64,000 nt of DNA from assembly GCA_028554795.2 (NCBI GenBank), contig CM068838.1:130705428-130769427 (forward strand). The letters run 5' to 3'. Origin of the DNA: Sinohyriopsis cumingii (taxonomy: Eukaryota > Mollusca > Bivalvia > Unionida > Unionidae). Shown in pieces: positions 1 through 11,205 of the stretch. The notes beneath the pieces are model-generated. The model searched no databases. It was not told the DNA's origin and worked only from the letters and a program-made list of their open reading frames with translations. Every line of letters starts with the position of its first letter. Within the stretch, counting starts at the first letter, position 1. The position numbers were made by a program, and so were the translations under genes.

Positions 1-33
1 GAAAAGTGGTACAAAAATTATTTTGTTTATCTC

Positions 34-290
34 TCATACAACAGGCAGAGATATCACTGCTTCACTAAGAAAATTACCAGGGGCTCCATGGGCTAAGTAT
101 CCTGCTGAGAAGCATCTTCCTGGAATATAATTACTGTGGTCCTGGAACCCGACTTGATATCTGACTTGGCAAGGAAAATCAATCAAGACCTGGAGAGTAT
201 CCAATATGTGCGACTGATCAAGCATGCCACATTCATGATGTCGCACATAAAAATCCAGATCTACAACGACGACATATTGCAGATGTGAAG
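34..290 (-). pseudogene. Unrecognised coding remnant at left edge
   Basis: The minus strand reads about 80 codons with amino-acid composition like a globular protein, open from about 246 to 34, with similar coding-like text just upstream to about 290. I do not recognise a family. Its position next to the integrase remnant suggests it is another gene of the same virus-like element. It is short, the left edge truncates its context, and no start or stop can be trusted. Confidence 0.3.
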
Positions 291-423
291 TTGATTCACA
301 CCCTAAGTCTGTAAAAAATAAATCTCTCAGAGAATCGTTTGCTAATTTTTTTTATAAGATCTGTGATGAAAGGTAAAGTAGTGCTAGGGGCTGGTAATTA
401 ATCATAGATAACTATTATATGGA

Positions 424-1290
424 GCAAATTTATTATAGCCCAAAAGGATATTGGAGGGGTAGAGCAACGATTAGTAAACTTGCTGATGTGGCAGGTGTCA
501 CACATTCTGTTGCTGAAGATTGGTTAGTGTGACAGGCAATATATATATGGCAAATTTATCTACTACCACTTAAAAAATTCAGTACACACATTTTGATGTT
601 GGCACTCCCAATGGGGTTCATCAGGCAGATATTTTGTTTTTACCACATGATACTATTAAAACTGGTAGACGTTAATTGCGCACATACAAATACGCGTTAA
701 CTGTCATTGACGTTGCAAGTAGATATAAAGAAGCAGAACCACTATGCACAAAGACAGCAATTGAAGTTGCATCTGTGTTTGAACGAATCTATCGACAAGG
801 TCCTTTGTGATGGCCACAGTTGCTACAGGTTGATCATGGCAAAGAATTTCTTGGTGCAGTAACATCACTGATGCAACTAGATAATGTCAAATTCAGATCA
901 GGGCACATTGCAATTCATTGCGATCAGGCAATCACTGAGTGATTTAATCAAACACTTGCTGAGCGATTGTTTGGATATCAATATACACAGGAAATATCCC
1001 TGAACAAAGTTCAGGTGGACAAGGGATCTTGTAAATGGGTTGCAAGACTACCAAGTGTGATAGCTGCATTAAATAATGAAATTACTCGTGGAATTTCAAT
1101 GAAACCCATCAATACAATCTTGAAGAAACACATACCATTTACCACTTGTGAGTGGCAGCCACATGACTCTTTCTCAAAACAACCAGTACTAGGTAATATG
1201 ACTGTCAGATATTTATATGAGCTGGGGAGCTTGAGGGAGGAGGTAAAAAAAAAGAGTGACTCACCCAGTCTAGAGTGTAACCACACATAA
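424..1290 (+). pseudogene. Broken DDE integrase of the virus-like element
   Basis: The plus strand carries a retroviral-type integrase core broken by stops and frameshifts. The catalytic triad can be followed: Asp in HQADILF (codon at 628-630), Asp in QVDHG (codon at 832-834) and Glu in AITE (codon at 937-939), with 34 residues between the last two, close to the usual D,D-35-E spacing. An in-frame TGA follows the Glu at 940-942 and another stop lies near 807. Text between the first two acids (LTVIDVASRYKEAEP) is typical of this integrase family, and the part after the Glu (TLAERLFG) is also typical. The longest open stretch is 967-1290. The protein would insert linear element DNA into host chromosomes. 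No functional product is possible from this copy. Confidence 0.75.
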
Positions 1291-1857
1291 AATTTCCAGT
1301 GTGGTAAGATCCACAGGTAGACCTGCAATCTACAAATTAGATTCAATTCTCCTCAACATGGATTTGTACATGAACAATCACAAGTAATTCCTGAAGATAC
1401 ACAATTACCACCATCTTCACTCTTGTAAAAGCTCACTTCTGTGAAGGATGATTTGCCAGCAGGACACCAGCTCCAGGGCACTAGCATCCCAATGTCGATT
1501 ACACTCAAGACAGGTCAGCATCACATTTTTGCACGTGTGGCCGAGACTACTATTAAATCTATTCAGGGTAAATTGTCATGGGTCGTTAGGAGAATACTGT
1601 CACAACATTACTGTGTTACAGCAAGCACAGTGATTATTTTGTCATTGTTTCAGTGTCATGATAAACTTAACATCAAGATCGAAATCGCGTTTCATGTCAA
1701 GATTTTGAAATAATTCAATTGCGTGTGTTGTATTACCAGAATTACTGCCAGGTCAGTTGAGATAAACATTTTTATATATGGCCACAGGATCATATACAAA
1801 TAGTACTGGTGATGGTTGTGACATTTGACTAGTTCAGCAGATTTTTTCTCTTTTTAA
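1291..1857. other. Stretch without a recognisable gene
   Basis: A 90-codon plus-strand open frame lies at 1441-1713 directly after the integrase remnant and could be a decayed piece of the same element, but it matches nothing I know. Otherwise I see nothing here. Confidence 0.3.
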
Positions 1858-2646
1858 CCCTTTACCTCACAGAGCATAGTTACAAAGTGCAGCGTGCTAT
1901 AAATAGAATACCTGTTACCTATTCGACTCCATACACATAGGCCTGCCTGTTAACTGTTAAGTAATGTAGTGTATGTTCTGTTTAACAGCAATTTTAACCA
2001 TTTTACATTTTTGGTACACATCTATTATATGTGGAAAAATTTAAGAGTAAAGTCTGATTGTTATAGCTGTGTAATTATTTTTCACGGAAGAATTTTTTAC
2101 GTGCTTTAAAATCTTGAGAGAACTCGTTCACCATCAAGTCAGTTAGACCGTGTGACCAACCATAGCTGCCATTTCTCATACTTGAAATTTACAAGTTTTT
2201 TGTCCACGTCTACATCACTAAGTCATCTGAATTTGATAATTTATAAAAACTAATTGTTGCCTACATCAATATCAGAGCCTTTACCTAAGTTATTGAAGCT
2301 TTCATAGTTGTGAATCTAATCATGAAAACTTCATAAGTACTGAATCAAATCCGTGACCTCCATTTTGGAGAGTGGAGATTATGAACCAGTTACTTTAAAT
2401 AGCAAATATCAACCAGAGCATAAACAGTGACCACTTGATCTGACGTAATTGTCATTCACAGAAATGAATCTAGTATTTAATAGGGGGTTTTCCCCAAAGG
2501 TGGCACTATGAAAACTGGCTTAAAATGGCTGAAGTTTACAGCAGATGTCAAAAAGATGCTTCCATGTGAATGGAGTAGAGACGTCAAAAGACGCTTCTAT
2601 GTGAATGGAGTAGAGGTGTCCAAAGGCGCTTGCATGAGGTAAAGGG
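1858..2646. mobile_element. piggyBac-type MITE with TTAA target duplications
   Basis: The element is bounded by TTAA at 1854-1857 and 2647-2650. Its ends are perfect 12-bp terminal inverted repeats, CCCTTTACCTCA at the left and the reverse complement at the right. A TTAA target site with ends beginning CCCT or CCY is the known signature of piggyBac transposons. Length is 789 bp and there is no transposase frame, so it is non-autonomous. Near the right end (about 2540-2640) a roughly 36-45 bp unit containing GTGAATGGAGTAGAG is repeated about three times, a common subterminal arrangement in such elements. It lies inside the virus-like element, between integrase and minus-strand genes. Confidence 0.8.
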
Positions 2647-2943
2647 TTAATCTCCACTTGCCCCAATGCCGATCTGTAATATGTTTAACAATTCTGCATA
2701 TTTTTTATTGATATAAAATCAACCTGTGGCAACTCTAACTGCAGTATCATAAAATCTGTTTATCATCAATAATAAGTTTATTGAAACATATGATAACATT
2801 GAAGATCTTAAATGAGTAAACTGTGGTGAGTTACCATCAATGTAGGTCATAATTGTGCCTAGTTTGGTTCCATCTGATAGGTTAACGTTATTTCAATTTA
2901 TAAAAATAATTTTTTCTGTTGCATCAACAATTATGAAATCAAA

Positions 2944-3948
2944 CTCAGCATTGTTGATAATTAATCTTGTACAATGTCATTTATGATAATATGATCCTCA
3001 TTTTGTGTAAATCTCCTAATTATATTTCTGCCAGAATCTTTTGCAAGTTTAGTTTCATATTTTTTAATATTGTAAACATCTTTGTCAGCCCTGACATCAT
3101 CAGGGGATTTTGGTAACCAGACTTGTTTTTGTGGACAATACAATATTACTGCTTCACTCACAGTTAACGATATTAATATTTTTGCATCAAGCATATATTG
3201 TAATAAAACTATTGGAGTCCAACCACATTTATTAAAATAATGACCAAACCAAACAGCAACAACCAGATGAAGGTTTTCAAATGCAAACTCAAATGACTCA
3301 ATACATGTAAATCCAGTTAAGTCAAAATCTGGTAAGGGTCCATTTATTGCAACTCAAGTCATCTAATGTGTAGGCTGTTCAAATCTTTTAAAACATCTAG
3401 AACACTCTCCCATTCCAAGAAAACTTCCAGAAAAAAACATGCAACCGCATCAAGTGAAACTCTCTTGGCTTCATGGATACAACTGATTAAAGTCTGATTC
3501 ATCAAATCATGATCAACATCAACCAGAGCTTGCCTTGGCAAGTCAGGGGTTATTCTTTCAAGATCAAATCTAGGAAAGAATAGTTGCAAGTGGTTGATGA
3601 TTCGATCTACAACTTCTAATAAGGCTTGTGTAATGGATTTCTGTGGATACCACCTACAGAGTGTGCAACGAGATATTCTAGAAGCAAAGCAGTGTTTGAA
3701 ATTGAACAAATGAGTCTAGGGAAAATCGCAATTGTGTGTAGAATGTGGCGGTAGAAAATATAGAGCTCTGAAATGGTATTATGATTAAATAAATGATGGT
3801 GTTGAATCTCCATTAAAAAATGAAAATGTGAAGGAAGATACACACTAGCAGCCAAATACAGGTTTATAAAATTACTCCAACAGGCAATGACACAATCACT
3901 AGCTTGTGTACGTGATGATACACAAGTTGAGCAATTCATTACACTCAC
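2944..3948 (-). pseudogene. Unrecognised broken protein of the virus-like element
   Basis: Minus-strand reading is coding-like from about 3948 to 2944 but shifts frame at least twice. One open piece covers 3616-3948, an overlapping frame continues at 3359-3709, and after a gap coding resumes at 2961-3194. The pieces look like successive parts of one protein because the frame change in the overlap joins plausible sequence on both sides. I cannot name the family. Composition is mixed, with no clear membrane segment. Strand and position fit the minus-strand gene block of the same element. Confidence 0.4.
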
Positions 3949-4280
3949 ACAGGCGACTGAGAAAATTTGATAAAAGTTGTCACAAGAATATGAAACAAAA
4001 AAAGATTATGGGTGCAAGTGCAAGACAGCTGAAAAAAATGATTGCAAACAACTGAATTGTGAAGTGAAAGTTGTAACACTGAATAATAGTGCGTGTTTTA
4101 TTGATAGTTGACTATGGTTGGCGGCATCTGCTGCCTTGACATGTCAGGGGATAAAGTAAAAAAATAAATATCTTTCTTACTCTTTGACTCTGTCCCTGAC
4201 TATTGTCAGGATCTCATGTACAAACTTATTATCAAAGATTCCCCTCTTAAATCAAGAAAGTGTCCTCGCTAGTCAGTAAG

Positions 4281-6161
4281 TCAGAAATGTATCTGTGACA
4301 ACAGCAGATTATGACATCTCAGATAAACTGGATTAATAGGTTCTAACACAATCAAAAATCCAGGTGAAGCTTGCGGAGTAAATGAGTATAGAATATATCC
4401 TTGCTGTGCCTGCCTGGATCTTTCAAGATCTACTTGATAGTTGCCATTGATCGCATCACACACAGATTGACTGCAATCGTTGATGTGATTTTGAAAACAC
4501 CTGGTGATGAACATTATTATCTGGATTATTGTTATACTTGAGGATTCTCAGAGGAGGTGATACATTTCTTCATGATTTTAGTATCTTTGGAAAATATTCA
4601 TCAATAATGTCACTGAAGTTTTTTTCTTTAGCTCACTGAAGTTAAATCCAGGAAGTTTAAATGTTGGCAGATCTGCTTCTGTGATCAAAACTTTGTTCAG
4701 GAATAACTGTTTATGCAAGTATTTAATGCCATGCTCAAAAAATTCACCATAGGCTTCAATTACCAAATGAACAGTAAACTGATGAACAGCCTCAAAAGTC
4801 AAATGCAATGTGGTTCAGGTACTCCACCATTTGCTTTGCCGTCCAGAGAGATTTCAACTCCAATAACAGTGAGATTACCATTAATGGTGGGGTTGGCTTC
4901 TATTACTCTCCACAGCTGAGAAATCTTATAATAATCTTGAGTGCTTTCCCGATACTCAATCATTTTATAAACATAATCAGATTGTTCAGGGAGTGGTGCT
5001 GGTAGCTGCACTTCTGGCCATCCTAACACAGTTCAGATCAACAATTGATATATATCAAAGCTGTAGTCAGGTGTTGATATTTCTAACGTGGCAGATAATA
5101 TTAGCTCATGAGCCATGATAGCAATCTTGGATTCTTTTCCTGTGATAGATCTGATTCTGCACTGGAACTCATCGTTGGTCTGTTCAATTTGATAACTGCC
5201 CATAGGTATACCTACAACATTCCAGTCTGGTGTCCATCAGACATATTTTTTTTATGCAAATACCAGTAAATTATTTGCTTGCAACCCACTGAATGAATTT
5301 GTTCTAATATTTGGCCAGTTGTGATATACTCACAATTGTCATAGTGCTATTTCTCTGACTGGAACAACTGTTGGAAAGCTAATGTCAAACTCAGGCTTGG
5401 CTGATGTTGCTGATATCATGATTGTTGGTGGTGCTGTATTAGCGACAATCTATTCTAGCAATCACAGTGATTGATCTTGCAACATTATTATTTAAATCAG
5501 GGATCTAAATAACTGTCTTTGTCGGAGTTGGCAGCATCTGCCACCCTGACTTTGTCGGGGGGTACGGGGTGGTTTCCAGTTGCTATAGTAAACCTTAATC
5601 ATTTCTTTGAATTCCTGGCCCGATATTATTCCATCATTGAGACTGATGATATCAACAACGATAATTTGGACTGTGCTTGTGTTGCTGCTGATAGCAACTT
5701 TGTATATTTGTGTAATTTATCAGCCACACACATATATAGCTTTTCTGCAATGATATGAAAAATCCCAGCAACACCAGTTACAACTGCATCACCAGTTCCT
5801 ATTACTGGTGCTATTATGTATGTGGATTATAATGCTTCAATTATAGTTACTGTTCCGGTGACTATGGCAGATGCAAAGTATACAAATATGTCAGTAACAA
5901 CAATACGTCTTTTGTATTTGTTTTGCTTTAGTGTATGCGCATGAATAAATTTCAGTTGGGTATGCCACAAATACACTTGCTCGTATTTAAAACATTGAAT
6001 GTCAATATGGGGTTACTGGCGATTGATTCATTATGTAGATAATAAGTAAGTGGTATACTGGCAATGAATTCAATACACCAATAGTACAAAACGAAAAGAA
6101 ATTTTTCTTCAGGTTCCACCACAAATTTTTCCTCATCAGTTTGTTCCAATATCACTAACAC
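4281..6161 (-). pseudogene. Broken virion-type protein fragments (unnamed family)
   Basis: Several minus-strand pieces (4281-4514, 4578-4808, 4799-5029, about 5040-5480 and 5952-6161) read as coding-like but are separated by stops and frame changes. Two pieces recall a conserved unnamed protein of large endogenous DNA elements in aquatic invertebrates: IPMGSYQIEQ near 5.2 kb and PINPVYLR near 4.3 kb. I believe that family is virion-associated, but this is memory rather than a search result. The arrangement with the fibre-like remnant upstream (6.4-7.1 kb) supports a structural-gene block. Nothing here could be translated to full length. Confidence 0.4.
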
Positions 6162-6378
6162 AGATCCAGAAGATTCACTAACTGGATAATGCTATGAAAT
6201 TGTGGTAGATATTGCAAATGTTGTAATTCCAAGTGCTGAGAACCTCAGCAGTATGATTGATGGATTTATTGAGTGGTGTCCACAGTGCTGATCCAGATAC
6301 TACTATATACACAACACCATCAGTAATCTTTTTGATGTCAGAGAGCTTAATGTTGATGACTGCTGGACAACCAAAACA

Positions 6379-7090
6379 TTAATTAATGGCTCTATTTGTG
6401 TTTCTACAAAAAAATTTAAACATGGTTATATGATTAGCATGTTCAGATCTAAATGTGGCCATTCCATCACTGATTGTCATTAACAAGGTCATATTCGGGA
6501 TGTTGCAACTGTCGACGTATTTCTTCGTTGCAGCATCATTATTTGATTCTTTTTCTCTATGACCAGTCATTTTATTATTAGAGAATCAGTCACTGCATCG
6601 CCAATTTTAGCAAGGCATTTACTGATCTCAGTTCTGATCATGGCATCTTTGCTGTCCACAGATTTTTTTGTAGCCACATCATCTAAATTTGGTTCTCTCA
6701 CACTGATAATTTTATTTCTGCTCAAGCTGAGATCACCATACATAACATCTTCATTTCTTCTGATGCATCCAATAATCTCTCCAATGAGGGTTAGGCTTGA
6801 TTCGTCTGAGTTTTTAATTTTACCATTTTTAGTAAACACCACTAAGTTACTAAGTTACCTTCATTCATGCCTAAAACCCACAGAATAATATTTGTCAACT
6901 GGAAATTGCTTGTCCTTAACCATCCTTGCTTATCCTGGAAAACAACAACTTCATTTTGGTTTACATCTGCAAATGACAAAAGCTTAGCGAACTCATCGTT
7001 GACCTTGTCAAGGTTTGCATATTTGGATAAGTCACCTTGGAGTTTGCCCTGAGTAAGACTCAGAGCAGGTCTTCCATAAATATTGACCAT
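6379..7090 (-). pseudogene. Fibre-like protein remnant with repeated ATKKYVDS motif
   Basis: Three successive minus-strand pieces (6842-7090, 6567-6842, 6379-6570) look like one protein cut by stops. The first begins MVNIYGRPALSL, a plausible true N-terminus. The motif D-D-V-A-T-K-K-S-V-D-S occurs in the middle piece and D-A-A-T-K-K-Y-V-D-S in the last. This type of repeat, often preceded by a conserved Asn-x-Ile/Arg-x-Pro stretch (here SRNKIISVREP), is known from trimeric phage and virus tail-fibre proteins. I infer a receptor-binding or fibre-type structural protein of the virus-like element. At least two stops break it. Confidence 0.5.
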
Positions 7091-8012
7091 TGTATATTAC
7101 ATTAAGACCTGTTGAAAATGTCGGACAAGGATGTTGTCTGGTGGTATACTCGTGCACGACTTTATGAGGTGGTGCCCATGATGATGTTGACACAGTGTCA
7201 AGCACAGCGAGTACTTCACAACCATATATTGATGGATCAGTTATTGTCTATGTTGGTAATGCTGAATACCAGATCAGAGTGCTATGTATTCCGGCTACAT
7301 GTTTTAAAAATTCTTTTGGTGGCACCAACCCATACAAATCAAAATAACTCCACGTGGGTCAACAGACAGACTAGACAAAACTCGAAATAGATGAAACCTG
7401 ACCCAGTAATAGCCATTTCCATTAATAGTCACATGACTTCACAAATCTCAAACAATGACATCGGAAGTCCAATATCATGTGATATCAACAACTCATTTTT
7501 AATGTTGTTGTACAAAATTTCGATTATATTAAATGAAAGTCTAATACCTTCTGTAAAAACCAGAAAGAACATATAATTCTCAACATATTTATTTCAAGAA
7601 CAACTACAAGAAACTTTGCCAGTATGATTCATTCAGCAGAGTAGTCTGGTAACCTGCTTCGTATGCTTCCTGCATGAGATAGCACATGTCAACGTGGTAG
7701 TCAAGTGATACAACAAAACTCTGGAAGCTGGTCTTGGAATAAATATAGAGAATTTTGTGCTATTCATTTTTGTATTTTTATTACAACCAGTAAACTACAT
7801 GTACTTTCATTTAATGTTTTTTCTACAATCTTTGAAAATGACGGTTGTGAGATTCTGTGTGCTCGTGCCACTAGCAATCAAAATCGCTAGTACCAGCTCA
7901 AATTTTATCAACTCATTAGTTTTATCATCTTTCAGCAGATTAAAGACATAATGATTTTAATACTTGCAATTTCTAAGAAATTAAATAATTTTCATATTGA
8001 TTACATGCAGGT
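7091..8012 (-). pseudogene. Further decayed minus-strand coding text
   Basis: The minus strand between the fibre-like remnant and the SINE at 8.0 kb keeps short coding-like runs but no open frame long enough to assign. Open frames on the plus strand here (for example 7112-7390) look like antisense shadows. This is probably more of the virus-like element's structural-gene block. Confidence 0.3.
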
Positions 8013-8261
8013 TGTTGTTCTTGTAGGGTTTAACGCCATTTTTCAGCACAAGATAGGTTATACATGGCAGCCAGTATTAATGGTAGAGGAAGAACCCGAG
8101 AAAACCACCGAAAGAACCACCGACCCACGAGAAGCTACCGGCAAGCTTTCTCGCATATCCACATTGACCGAGCCCGAGACTCGAACCCACACAGACAGAG
8201 GTGAGATGGCAGTGATCCGTGATGGAAAGCGCTTTAGACCACTCGGCCACTCAGGGCCCCT
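8013..8261 (-). mobile_element. tRNA-derived SINE (family A), complete, with target duplication
   Basis: The reverse complement begins GGGGCCCTGAGTGGCCGAGT and contains a pol III A-box (TGGCCGAGTGGTCTAA) and B-box (GGGTTCGAGTC), the head of a Leu/Ser-type tRNA. It ends in AATGGCGTTAAACCCTAC with a short AAC-rich tail. A 13-bp target duplication ATTACATGCAGGT flanks it (8000-8012 and 8262-8274). It is one of seven family A copies in the window. It is inserted in the virus-like element and is therefore younger. Confidence 0.92.
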
Positions 8262-8274
8262 ATTACATGCAGGT

Positions 8275-9944
8275 ATAACTCAATTTAACAACATTTAAGT
8301 TTGCTAGCCCATCCCCTAAGTGGTTATGCATTAACACCACCATGTTGGCCTCTTGTGATACTAGACTCGTTTTCATACCTTCCATAAAAAAGGATACTGA
8401 TATCGAACTGTCTGTGAAAGAATTAAATCCATTGAGTGTTTGGATTGTCTCAACAAATATATTTATGGCAAGCACCCAAATGATCCATACTGTAACCTCC
8501 TAATATTCTGGTTTGAACTGAATAAATGTAACTCACGATCAGTTCAGTTACGATTCAATTACATAATTGTTTCAGGCATCAAGTTGTGGAGGAAAATTCC
8601 CAGGTTTTTCCTGAGTTTCATCAATATTTGCAAAATTCATGGACTTTTCACGGTCAGGAAAAAAAATGTTCATTTCTCCCGATTTCCTGGTAACATAGGA
8701 ACCTTGCTAGTAATGCTGGTGATTTCAGTAATATTTTTATTCCAGAATTCTTTTTTAATGCTGATTGTAGCTATTTAATCTGACCAGGGGTCAGTATAAC
8801 ATTAATGTGATGAGATGACATTATATCTTAGGCGATTTAATTACTGATCGTCCAATTGATTACATGTTTTCTACTGGGGCATCAATGACTCTCATTTGTC
8901 CACCAACAAGTTCAAGCTGCATTGTTTTGTCTGAGAGTATAACAGTGATTACTCTATAATCAGTAACAATGGATGGCAGTGCACTTACTCAAGCTTGAAA
9001 ATGTATGTCAACAACTGACTGTCTATAAACAAATCTAGGTTTTCCAGAGAGAAGTAGTAGATCAGATACAACGTCAAGAAATCCTACTGAGATATTTGCA
9101 AACTAGAATCCACATTCTGATGACGCCCCATGAATGTCATCAAGCGATGATAACTGTGTGCAACATGATTATTTTCAAAATCCAGCAACACTTCTTCAGA
9201 CAGTTCTTGATGTCCATTTTTCCTCAAAGAAACTTCACCAACCCTAAGTTGGTCAAATACCACATGATTTCATATTTGAGAATTCTGTTGTCGGATATCT
9301 TGAGAAGCTATAAATACATGTCATGGTGCTGAAACTCCCTGTTGTGATGCCAACAGTTGTGCTCATGATAGAGTCAGTAGCCATCACCAACCATGATAGC
9401 ACTGATGTGCCACTGCTGTCTATAAAAGAGAGCAGCCATGAGTGAAGGTGACATTGTTGGCATCCACAATAAAAGCTTTGTCAGTGTCACATTCCCATGA
9501 AGTGCTGTGGTTGCAGCTGTGTGATTTGCCCCAAAGATAACTTTTCTAACATTTATGCAAAAACCAAAGATATGTGACAGTGGTATTGCACAGCTAAATT
9601 TCCCCTGAGCATCAATTTGATTTTTATGTGGTGCAAATCCCAGATAAAAATTTGCATTTATAAAGAATAAACTTTCAACATCGGCGGCATCAGCTGCAGC
9701 AGTAACTTTTTGGAGGCACCGAAAAGTATAAGGTCAGTCCTCAGCGTGATCAACAGTATCTCTTGCAACCATCATTGATGGATCAGCAGACCTTGCATAA
9801 TCATCACTGTATCAGGATAGCCCCAATATTGTTGTGGCAACATCAACATCATTGAGGCATGCTTCAATTTCTTTACCATCAATAATATATCGTTTACATG
9901 CTTAATAATGCCATAATTCTGTTATTATGGATTATCATCAGTTA
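8275..9944 (-). pseudogene. Decayed capsid-like minus-strand coding region
   Basis: Minus-strand text remains coding-like between 9.0 and 9.9 kb but is broken by many stops. A short run, PLSHIFGFC followed downstream by KVIFG and LLWMP (about 9.45-9.62 kb), reminds me of a conserved stretch in unnamed capsid-type proteins of endogenous invertebrate DNA elements. This is a weak, memory-based resemblance. The section from about 8.3 to 9.0 kb shows only short fragments. Confidence 0.3.
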
Positions 9945-10142
9945 TTACAAGTCTACCCTGAACTTCAATGAATGTCTCGGTGGGTAGGAAATACCTTGAT
10001 GTATCTTGAACTTGTAGTTTGATTCGTCCACATTGGCTTGGTTCTCTTGCTTCATAAGGATATTATTGATAATCATGCACAGGCTCATCCTTGAGTACTG
10101 CGAGTCCATGTCAAATGCTGGATCAGATACACGTTTGAACAT
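9945..10142 (-). pseudogene. N-terminal fragment of the same capsid-like gene
   Basis: A 65-codon minus-strand frame starts with ATG at 10142 (MFKRVSDPAFDMDSQYS...) and runs to a stop at 9945, after which coding-like text continues in broken form downstream. The start is plausible because sequence upstream is non-coding and AT-rich. I infer that it is the N-terminus of the decayed capsid-like gene extending to about 9.0 kb. It has no other recognised domain. Confidence 0.35.
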
Positions 10143-10209
10143 TATTTATATTTGCTACTCTCTAAAATGATGCACCACTGACGTTTAATGTCGGCAACAA
10201 AGAGAAAAC

Positions 10210-11129
10210 CTAATTTGCAGTTATATTCCAAGCTTTTTCATTGACTAATTCCTTTAACCGCTCACTTGCAGCTTGATTTATTATTTCACTAGCATTTGCA
10301 TGCATAACTTCGGTGCTTGGCAATTTTACTGGCTGAGACCAGACCACTGGTGGTCTGCATATTAATTGCTCTAGTCTATTCCTAATTGCAGAGAATGCTT
10401 TACTAGCAATAACACTAACAGTACCAGTACCTTTATCACAGGGGCCCCAAGTGGCCAAGTGGTCTAAAGCGCTCTCCGTTACAGATCACTGCCATCTCAC
10501 CTCTGTCTGCGTGGGTTCGAGTCTTGGATTCAACCAATGTGGGTGTGTGAGAAAGCTTGCCAGTAGCTTCTCATGGGTCGGTGGTTCTTTCTGGAGTTTT
10601 CCCGGGTTCTTCCTCCATTAATACTGCCCGCCATGTATAGCCTATCGTGTGCTGAAAATTGGCGTTAAACCACAACACAATAACAAGAACCTTTATCACG
10701 AACAATGTCAATAACTTTCATTCTCAGTTGCTTTGCAATCGGTATTGCTTCTGGGGCTATCCTTCTGAATAGACCTTGAACAACATCACCAAGTCCATCT
10801 CCATAGATCGCTTTATGTTGCTAATCACAAATTTATCATCCTGACCATTACAGGTCCACATTGTGCATTATTTTCTAATCTAATTGCATACCCTCAATCG
10901 TTGTGGTAATCTTCAACAATTTCATCAATGAGGGACAAATAAACATTAATGTCCATGATACCGCCTGTGAATAATCTCTGACAAATAGCAGTTCTTTATT
11001 AATGATTTCTGAGGAATTACTGCTGGCTCGTTTTCCGCCTATCAACATCAGCAATGACATTATTGGGACAAAGTTTATCAAGGCCACTTCCCATGGTACC
11101 TGTACCAGGAGTGACCTAATTGCTAGCAT
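10210..11129 (-). pseudogene. Broken protein of the virus-like element, split by a SINE
   Basis: The minus strand reads coding-like from about 11129 to 10210. The frame is cut by stops and, at 10440, by a whole SINE inserted in sense-opposite orientation. The run RDKGTGTVSVIA continues across the SINE if the 11-bp target duplication is counted once, so the SINE broke a previously continuous frame. A glycine-containing amphipathic stretch with QGLFRRIAP (about 10.77 kb) resembles segments of small virion-associated proteins in adenovirus-like lineages. That comparison is tentative. Confidence 0.4.
10441..10688 (+). mobile_element. tRNA-derived SINE (family A), complete, with target duplication
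   Basis: The copy starts GGGGCCCCAAGTGGCCAAGT, has the B-box GGGTTCGAGTC, and ends at GGCGTTAAACCACAACAC plus a short A/C-rich tail. The 11-bp target duplication ACCTTTATCAC lies at 10429-10439 and 10689-10699. It interrupts a coding remnant of the virus-like element. Confidence 0.93.
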
Positions 11130-11205
11130 TGGTCAGACCACTTCCAGTTGTTTCATATGCTTTTTCCTTGTTGTCAAGGCTGATTTTCTTTTTACTCTTG
11201 ATTTT

